A stretch of 64,000 nucleotides of DNA from Lathyrus oleraceus. Lineage: Eukaryota; Streptophyta; Magnoliopsida; Fabales; Fabaceae. The DNA lies in assembly GCF_024323335.1 (NCBI RefSeq), contig NC_066581.1, positions 439,432,281-439,496,280 of the forward strand, in the 5' to 3' direction. This document shows positions 57,801 through 64,000 of this stretch, in pieces. Every line of letters begins with the position of its first letter. Position 1 is the stretch's first letter. Under the pieces are notes generated by a model. The model ran no database searches, had not been told where the DNA came from, and saw only the letters and a program-made list of their open reading frames with translations. The translations under genes and the position numbers were made by a program.

Positions 57801-59298
57801 GAGGATGTAGCTCGTTACAGATGAAGGTGATGGTTGATAATGGTGACTGCTTGAAGAAATCGAGCTCAGCAAAGCCTGGACATGTTCAAATCAAGAATCA
57901 CCATGGTTGGAGCTTTGGAAAAACAGAACGCAAGGTGAACTTCCAGCTGGGGTTTGTTGCTTGAATAAGCTTCCAAATATTGTCTAGATGATGGAACAAT
58001 GGAGAAAACTCGAGGGTTTTTGAAGTTTTGTGCAGAAATTCACTTTTTGGTAAAAATGCAAATTGAGAGAAAAGAGAGAATTCTGGTCGTGTGGCTGCTG
58101 CTCCTAGGGTTCAGAAACTCAGAAAATGACTTTAAATATGACTGTTTAGCATTGGTTTAAGAAGTGGTAAGCTTAATTAACACAAATGAAACCAACTTGC
58201 ATTTTACTAATTTTGCACATGTGGAAGTGGAGGGTGTGAGGTCTGCACGAAATGGGCCTCAAAACAAGTCTTAAACATCATACCAACCAAGTCCCAAATG
58301 ACCAAAATGCCTAAAAACACTTAATTCACAAAGTCAATATTTGCACCTACTTGAAATGAATAAAGTCAACCTCAAAAATGCCATTTTGATTGGCAAGGTT
58401 TTAGCACATGATGAATGCATTTTTGGAAAGAGGGGATTAAATGGAGTTTGTGGGAAAAAACCCCACCAAATTTGGCCAAAGGAATCATGAGATATGGCTT
58501 GTTGAAGTTCACAAATTTTTGAAATTGAATTGATCATATCTTGACAACCACACATGGGATTTGAGAGTTCTTGGACTTTTTGAAAATGGGAGAACAATAT
58601 CTTCAACTTTCATGTTGGGCAAAAATTCATTTGAAGCTTGTATCATGATGTAAGTTTAAGATCAAGAAGTTTCCATTTTTGGCAGTTGAAATTACAGGTC
58701 CACTTTCTATTTCTGGAAAATTTTCTGTTTGACTTGATTTTCTTCCATGATGAGGTTGGACATGATATATGAGGCTTATATGAGCATGAATGAGCTCCTT
58801 CAAATCAATTCCATCCATCAAATCCCTGATTAAATCCACAGTTGACCAAGTTTGACTTTCTGTTGACTTTTCTAGGGTTTTGCATGATTGAACCACTTCT
58901 GATGAATTCCAAACCCTAATTCCTTGAGAACTTGATTCCAAATGATGTCCCAAGTCATATGAACTCTTGATTATTGATCATGGTGCCCAAATTCTGCAAG
59001 AATGGCCACCATCCACTGCTTTGACTGACTTATGACTGACTTTGACCTAATTGCTGATGATTGCTTCAACTGCAAGCAACAAGGTTAAACTGACAATATT
59101 TTTGTACTTTTTGGTTAGTAAACATATGAAAAGCAATAATATACAAATGCAAAGCATGCTTGGTGATCAAGAATCAACTCACAAGGCAACCCACCCACTA
59201 GGAGGGAAACTAGGGCATGCAATGATCCTTGAGGCCATGATATGATATGATATGGGCCATGAGGGATCTTAGGGCCAAAATTGGGGTCTTACAACACC

Positions 59299-60123
59299 CT
59301 TCCAATGTCGTACGCCCAGTTGCTTTCTAGTCTTCAACAACTACAACTTGTGCAATTGCGCACTCTGGCTCCTCCTGTTGGTAGACTTCCGGTGGGTTAC
59401 GACGCCAACGCTAGGTGTAGCTTCCACTCTGGGGCACCTGGCCACAATATTGAGAACTGCAAAGCTTTTAAGCACGTAGTTCAAGACCTCATAGATTCAA
59501 AGGCCATCGACCTTGCACCGGCTCCGAATGTCGTTAACAATCCCATGCCCCAGCATGGTGGTGCGAACGTTAACATGATAGAGGGAAAAGCCAAGTCCAT
59601 TAAGGATGTGTTAAAGTTGAAGACTCCATTGTTGGATATCAAAGGATGCTTGCTAAAGGCCGATGTTTTCCCCGATTGTGGGAAGGGTTGTTTGGATTGT
59701 GCCACTCAGAGTGGAGGTTGTTTGAAACTACAACAGGGTATTCAGGCCTTGCTCGACAAAGGTATCCTCCAGGTTAAGGGTCTGTCTGTCCAAGAGTCTG
59801 CGGAAGGGGTTGAGGAAGAAGGGTTTGAAGATGCTACTAATGAATTCGCAGATGTTGTTCCTACTGATTCTGTAATCCATGATGTAACTGAAATGGATTT
59901 CGATGTTTCGGATGTGTGTACTTCAACACCTCAGACTCATCAGGGGCCGATTACTTTCTCCAGCGCTGGCATCATTCAGTATGGTCAAGTCTCTGCAGTC
60001 AACGAAGAAGATGGGGATAGTGATTGTGACATTGACAACTGGGTGCGTCCGAGGATCCCGGGTGAAGTCATCAACAATTGGTCTTCTGAAAAGATTATCC
60101 AAGTCACTCTTCTTGAAGCGTAA
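59299..60123 (+). pseudogene. gag: Ogre-3 gag C-terminus and gag-pro frame end, without protease
   Basis: Continues the gag frame from 46151. It has a Cys/His cluster (CSFHSGAPGHNIENC, about 59420-59460), then KAFKHVVQDLIDSKAI as in Ogre-2, a Cys-rich stretch (CGKGCLDCATQSGGC), and an acidic C-terminus ending VINNWSSEKIIQVTLLEA, with TAA at 60121-60123. No aspartic protease signature (D-S/T-G or the DNGS form of this lineage) is visible between the Cys cluster and the end, and the frame is short, so an in-frame deletion has probably removed the protease. In intact Ogre-type elements this frame ends just before the intron, as here. Confidence 0.85.
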
Positions 60124-60363
60124 TTTTCTTTGTTTATTCATGCATATCCAAGTCTTACGTTCCGCCCAGGGCGTAATGACTCATTGTAGGGCCCATCTAT
60201 GTGACACTTGCATTTTTTATCATAAATAAAGGACGTCTTTTTGCATTCAAATATTTCGTTCCCTGTCTTTCTATTTTTGCAGTTTTTTTTTAAAAAATGG
60301 CAATGTTTCGTTTAGTTTTCACTTCTTGTTCACACTCATAAGCACATACCATCACTCATGCAG
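60124..60363 (+). other. Putative Ogre intron between gag-pro and RT frames
   Basis: A 240-bp non-coding gap. The right boundary fits an acceptor: pyrimidine-rich sequence and ATGCAG ending at 60363, with another TTTTTGCAG near 60284. The frame from 60364 is open into the pre-RT acidic segment. The donor is not clear by eye. Ogre elements are known to have an intron at this place; splicing here is inferred. Confidence 0.55.
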
Positions 60364-63300
60364 ATGCACATCACCGGATCCTATTGATAACGGTTCTGCT
60401 ATGGCTCGCTTCGACTTTGAAAATCCAATCTTTCAAGCTGAAGAAGAAGGTGATGAAGACTGTGAACTCCCTGAAGAACTTACCAGGTTATTAAAATAAG
60501 AGGAAAGGGTTATTCAACCGCATCGAGAGTCTGTTGAAGTGATTAATCTCGGCACCGAAGACGCCAAGAGAGAAATCAAGATAGGGGCTGCTTTGAGAGA
60601 TGATGTGAAGAAAGGGCTGATTGAATTGCTGCAAGAATACGTTGACATCTTCGCCTGGTCTTATCAGGACATGCCCGGGCTGGACACAGACATCGTGGTA
60701 CACCGCTTGCCTCTCAAAGAAGGTTGTCCTCCGGTCAAGCAGAAACTCAGAAGAACAAGACCAGAGATGGCTGTCAAGATAAAGGAAGAAGTACAAAAGC
60801 AGTTGGATGCAGGGTTTCTAGCAGTCACCAATTATCCGCCATGGGTTGCAAACATCGTCCCAGTACCTAAGAAGGATGGAAAGGTACGGATGTGTGTCGA
60901 CTACCGGGATCTGAACAGAGCTATCCCTAAAGATGATTTCCCATTACCTCACATCGATGTTTTGGTGGATAATACAGCTCAGTTCTCGGTATTCTCCTTC
61001 ATGGATGGCTTTTCTGGCTATAACCAAATCAAGATGGCACCAGAAGACATGGAAAAGACAACTTTCATAACCCGATGGGGCACCTTCTGCTACAAGGTGA
61101 TGTCGTTTGGTCTGAAAAATGCCGGAGCAACATATCAACGAGCTATGGTAACTTTGTTCCATGATATGATTCATCATGAAATCGAGGTTTATGTGGATGA
61201 TATGATTGCCAAATCTCAGACAGAAGAAGAACATTTGGTGAATTTGCAGAAACTGTTTGAGCGTTTGAGGAAATTCAAACTGAGACTTAATCCGAACAAG
61301 TGCACTTTCGGGGTGAGATCGGGAAAATTGCTGGGTTTTATTGTTAGCGGAAAAGGGATTGAGGTGGATCCTGACAAAGTAAAAGCGATACAGGAAATGC
61401 CAGAGCCAAGAATAGAGAAGCAAGTCCGTAGTTTCTTAGGGAGGTTGAACTACATTGCAAGGTTCATCTCTCACCTAACAACCACGTGTGAGCCAATTTT
61501 CAAATTGCTGAGGAAAGATCAGGCTATCAGGTGGAATGAAGATTGTCAAAGGGCTTTCGAGAAGATAAAAGAGTATCTACAGAAACCTCCAATCCTTATA
61601 CCTCCAGTTCCTGGGAGACCTCTGATAATGTACCTGTCAGTGACCGAGAACTCGATGGGGTGTGTATTGGGACAACATGACGAGTCTGGTCGAAAAGAGC
61701 ATGCCATATACTACCTTAGCAAAAAGTTTACCGACTGTGAAATCAAATATTCGTAGCTTGAGAAAACTTGTTGTGCTTTGGCCTGGGCTGCTCGCCGACT
61801 GAGACAGTATATGTTGAACCATACTACCTTGTTGATTTCTAAGATGGATCCAGTGAAGTACATCTTTGAGAAGCCGGCTCTCACCGAACGTGTTGCCCGT
61901 TGGCAGATGATTTTAATAGAGTATGATATCCAGTATACGTCACAAAAGGCCATCAAAGGTAGTATTCTGTCAGACTACCTTGCCGAGCAGCCGATTGATG
62001 ATTATGAACCGATGAAGTTTGAATTCCCTAATGAAGACATCATGTTCCTCAAGATAAAAGACTATGAAGAGCCAGTTGTTGAGGAGGGACCTGATCCAAA
62101 CGAAAAATGGACTTTGTTGTTTGATGGGGCTGTCAATGCTAGAGGAAGTGGAATTGGCGCTATCATTACTACTCCGAAGGGTGCCCACATGCCTTTCACC
62201 GCTCGTTTGACTTTTGAGTGCACAAATAATGAAGCTGAGTACGAGGCCTGTATCTTGGGTATTGAGCAAGCCATTGATCTGAGAATCAAGACTCTGGACA
62301 TCTTCGGAGATTCAGATCTGGTGATCAATCAAGTGAATGGTGATTGGAATACTCTCCAGCCCACTCTGGTCCCCTACAGAGATTACACGAGAAGACTGTT
62401 GACTTTCTTCACAATAGTAAAATTGTATCATATACCTCGTGATGAGAACCAGATGGCAGACGCACTTGCTACTCTATCCTCCATGATCAAGGTAATTCGT
62501 TGGAACCATGCTCCCAGGATCGATGTGATGCGCCTTGACAGGGCCGCATATGTATTTGCTGCTGAACTGGTAGTCGATGACAAGCCTTGGTATCACGATA
62601 TCAAGTGCTTTCTGAAGAACCAAGAGTACCCTGCAGGGGCATCCAACAATGACAGAAAGACTTTGAGAAGATTGGCAGGCAGTTTCTTCTTGAACAAAGA
62701 CGATGTGCTGTATAAGAGGAACTTCGACATGGTTTTGCTCAGATGTGTGGACAGACACGAGGCGGACATGTTAATGCAGGAAGTTCATGAAGGTTCCTTC
62801 GGTACTCATGCCGGCGGACATGCAATGGCTAAGAAATTGTTGAGAGCGGGTTATTATTGGATGACCATGGAATCAGATTGTTTCAAGTATGCTCGGAAGT
62901 GTCATAAATGCCAGATTTATGCTGATAGGTGCATGTACCGCCGAATCCTCTGAATGTGATGTCTTCGTCGTGGCCGTTTGCCATGTGGGGCATTGACATG
63001 ATTGGAAATATTGAGCCGACTGCTTCCAATGGGCATCGCTTCATCCTTGTTGCCATCGACTATTTCACCAAGTGGGTCGAGGCAGCGTCGTTCGCGAATG
63101 TCACCCGACATGTGGTTGCCCGTTTCATCAAGAAAGAAATCATTTGTCGCTATGGGATTCCCGAAAGAATCATTACTGATAATGGTTCTAATCTCAACAA
63201 CAAAATGATGAAGGAGTTGTGTCAGAACTTCAACATTCAGCATCACAATTCTTCCCCTTACTGCCCTAAGATGAACGGCGCTGTTGAGGCGGCAAATAAG

Positions 63301-63837
63301 AACATAAAGAAGATTGTGCAGAAGATGGTCGTCACGTACAGAGATTGGCATGAGATGCTACCCTTCGCCTTGCATGGGTACCGTACTTCAGTACGTAGAT
63401 CGACCGGGGCAACCCCTTACTCCCTGGTGTATGGTATGGAAGCAATCCTACCTGTTGAAGTGGAGATTCCTTCTCTAAGAGTCATGTTGGATGTCAAGTT
63501 AGATGAAGTTGAATGGATTCGGACAAGGTTCAATGAGTTGAGTCTTATCGAAGAGAAGCGAATGGCAGCCATTTGTCATGGGCAGTTGTATCAGAGTCGG
63601 ATGAAGAGAGCTTTTGATCAGAAGGTGCGTCCACGTTGTTTCCAAGTCGGAGATTTAGTGTTGAAAAGGATCCTTCCTCCTCAGACAGATCACAGGGGAA
63701 AGTGGACTCCTAACTATGATGGACCGTATATTGTCACCAAGGTTTTTGATGGTGGGGCTTTAATGCTTGCAACTATGGATGGTGAAAACTTCACTTCCCC
63801 TGTGAACTCAAACGCAGTTAAAAAATACTTCGCATAA
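60364..63837 (+). pseudogene. pol: Ogre-3 pol: RT, RNase H, second RNase H and integrase
   Basis: An acidic lead segment (RFDFENPIFQAEEE) is followed by a TAA at 60497-60499. The RT fingers and palm follow (WVANIVPVPKKDGKVRMCVDYRDLN about 60843-60915; FSFMDGFSGYNQI), with the active-site box YVDD at about 61192-61203. RNase H (IMYLSVTENSMGCVLGQ) runs to a TAG at 61754-61756. The second RNase H has FDGAVNARGSG and NNEAEYEA. Integrase has H-x6-H and CHKC, a one-base deletion near 62927 that shifts the frame, and catalytic residues in WGIDMIG, TDNGSN and GAVEAANKN. It ends VKKYFA with TAA at 63835-63837. One frameshift and two stops make it inactive, but it is the most complete pol here. The second RNase H marks the Tat lineage. 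Confidence 0.95.
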
Positions 63838-64000
63838 AATAGACCCGCTGGACAGTAAAAAAGAGTAGTCCAGGCAAAAATGGGCGTCCCGTCGAACCAA
63901 GAAAATGAAAGGGTTCGGGCAAAAATTAGGGACAAAAATAAAAAAAGATTGTACACCCGGTAAGTTGAAAACCTGAAAAGGCAACTTAGGCAAAAATGGG
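63838..64000 (+). other. Start of the Ogre-3 3' region
   Basis: After the stop codon come CAGGCAAAAATGGGCGTCCC, CAAAAATTAGGGAC and ACTTAGGCAAAAATGGG, close to 9825-9990 of Ogre-1. The window ends here. Confidence 0.85.

Larger units (their letters stand above)
46152..59293 (-). mobile_element. Ogre-4: deleted Ogre-type element on the minus strand, inserted in Ogre-3 gag (13.1 kb)
   Basis: Read on the minus strand: 5' LTR 59293-53442, primer site, leader, scraps of gag-pro, pol and integrase, long 3' repeat region, and a 3' LTR of which only the last 185 bases remain (46336-46152). Both ends are intact TG...CA and the flanks carry the duplication ACACC (46147-46151 and 59294-59298). The two LTR ends differ at one base in 185, so insertion was recent, while the internal part has lost almost all coding sequence. 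Confidence 0.93.
53442..59293 (-). repeat. Ogre-4 5' LTR (5,852 bp)
   Basis: Minus strand TGTAAGACCCC to CCGCTACA. At its downstream end are a GGATAAATAAAAG element and primer-site echo (53511-53519), the GGTGCCTAACACCTTCCC block (about 53636-53653) and the R/U5 hairpin (53825-53843). A repeat block lies at 54465-54890. The rest is AT-rich without recognisable genes. A TATA-like ATATTTAAAG lies on the minus strand near 58136. Confidence 0.9.
43156..64000 (+). mobile_element. Ogre-3: Ogre-type element with most of pol, split by Ogre-4 and running off the window
   Basis: LTR 43156-44846, primer site, leader, gag piece 45984-46151, then after Ogre-4 the gag remainder 59299-60123, an intron-like gap, pol 60364-63837 and the start of the 3' region. 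The 3' LTR is outside the window. Pol is very close to Ogre-1, and the last 500 bp of the LTR are related, but the LTR is only 1.7 kb against 4.6 kb. It has lost the gag N-terminal domain and the protease. Confidence 0.92.

Noticed and set aside
60368..60499. DNGS near the start of the Ogre-3 second frame as a protease active site
   Set aside because: It directly precedes the acidic pre-RT segment with no protease-like sequence after it; the order and length do not fit an aspartic protease.
1..64000. tRNA, rRNA, bacterial-type promoters, operons or phage features
   Set aside because: None seen; all recognisable coding sequence is of plant LTR retrotransposons.

Overview
This window is repetitive DNA from a plant nuclear genome. 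All coding sequence I can recognise belongs to LTR retrotransposons, and I see no host gene. Four elements are large Ty3/gypsy elements of the Tat/Ogre type: 4.5-5.9 kb LTRs in three of them, a shared primer-binding site, a gag-pro frame separated from the RT frame by an intron-like gap, and long 3' regions made of tandem repeats. Two are Ty1/copia elements of one family. This abundance of Ogre-type elements suggests a large-genome legume of the pea/vetch/lentil group (Fabeae). That is inference; nothing here names the species. Every reading frame is broken by stops, frameshifts or deletions, so no element here looks autonomous.

Layout, with names used only here. Ogre-1 (+) is the 3' part of an element that begins left of the window: pol 2-2018, then 9709-9824, 3' region to 12140, 3' LTR 12141-16739. 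Copia-1 (+, 2019-9703) sits inside its integrase, flanked by the 5-bp duplication TGATG. Segment 16740-19547 looks like part of the LTR of an older element. Copia-2 (+) starts at 19548. Its 3' LTR is split twice: by Ogre-2 (+, 26049-42328, duplication GTATC) and by Ogre-3 (+, 43156 to beyond 64000). Ogre-3 gag is in turn split by Ogre-4 (- strand, 46152-59293, duplication ACACC). The insertion order is therefore copia-2, then Ogre-2 and Ogre-3, then Ogre-4. Ogre-4 is the youngest: its two surviving LTR ends differ at one base in 185.

Coding content: Ogre-1 keeps RNase H and integrase. Ogre-2 has gag only and goes straight from gag to the 3' region. Ogre-3 has a truncated gag and a nearly full pol without a visible protease. 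Ogre-4 keeps only scraps. Copia-1 lost protease and half of integrase, while copia-2 lost much of RT and RNase H.

The most interesting signal is in the non-coding parts. (1) Every Ogre-type LTR here carries, at the same place in R/U5 between a CGAACTACG box and a TACGTAGGCA box, a short hairpin whose stem sequence differs completely between families but still pairs. (2) The 3' regions of Ogre-1, Ogre-2 and Ogre-4 and an array inside the Ogre-2 LTR are strings of small hairpins in which the loop or core is constant and the two arms change together. About 42 of these lie in 1.8 kb of Ogre-2. Many paired changes are transitions that symmetric deamination of methylated cytosines could mimic. The R/U5 case includes whole-stem replacements that deamination does not explain.
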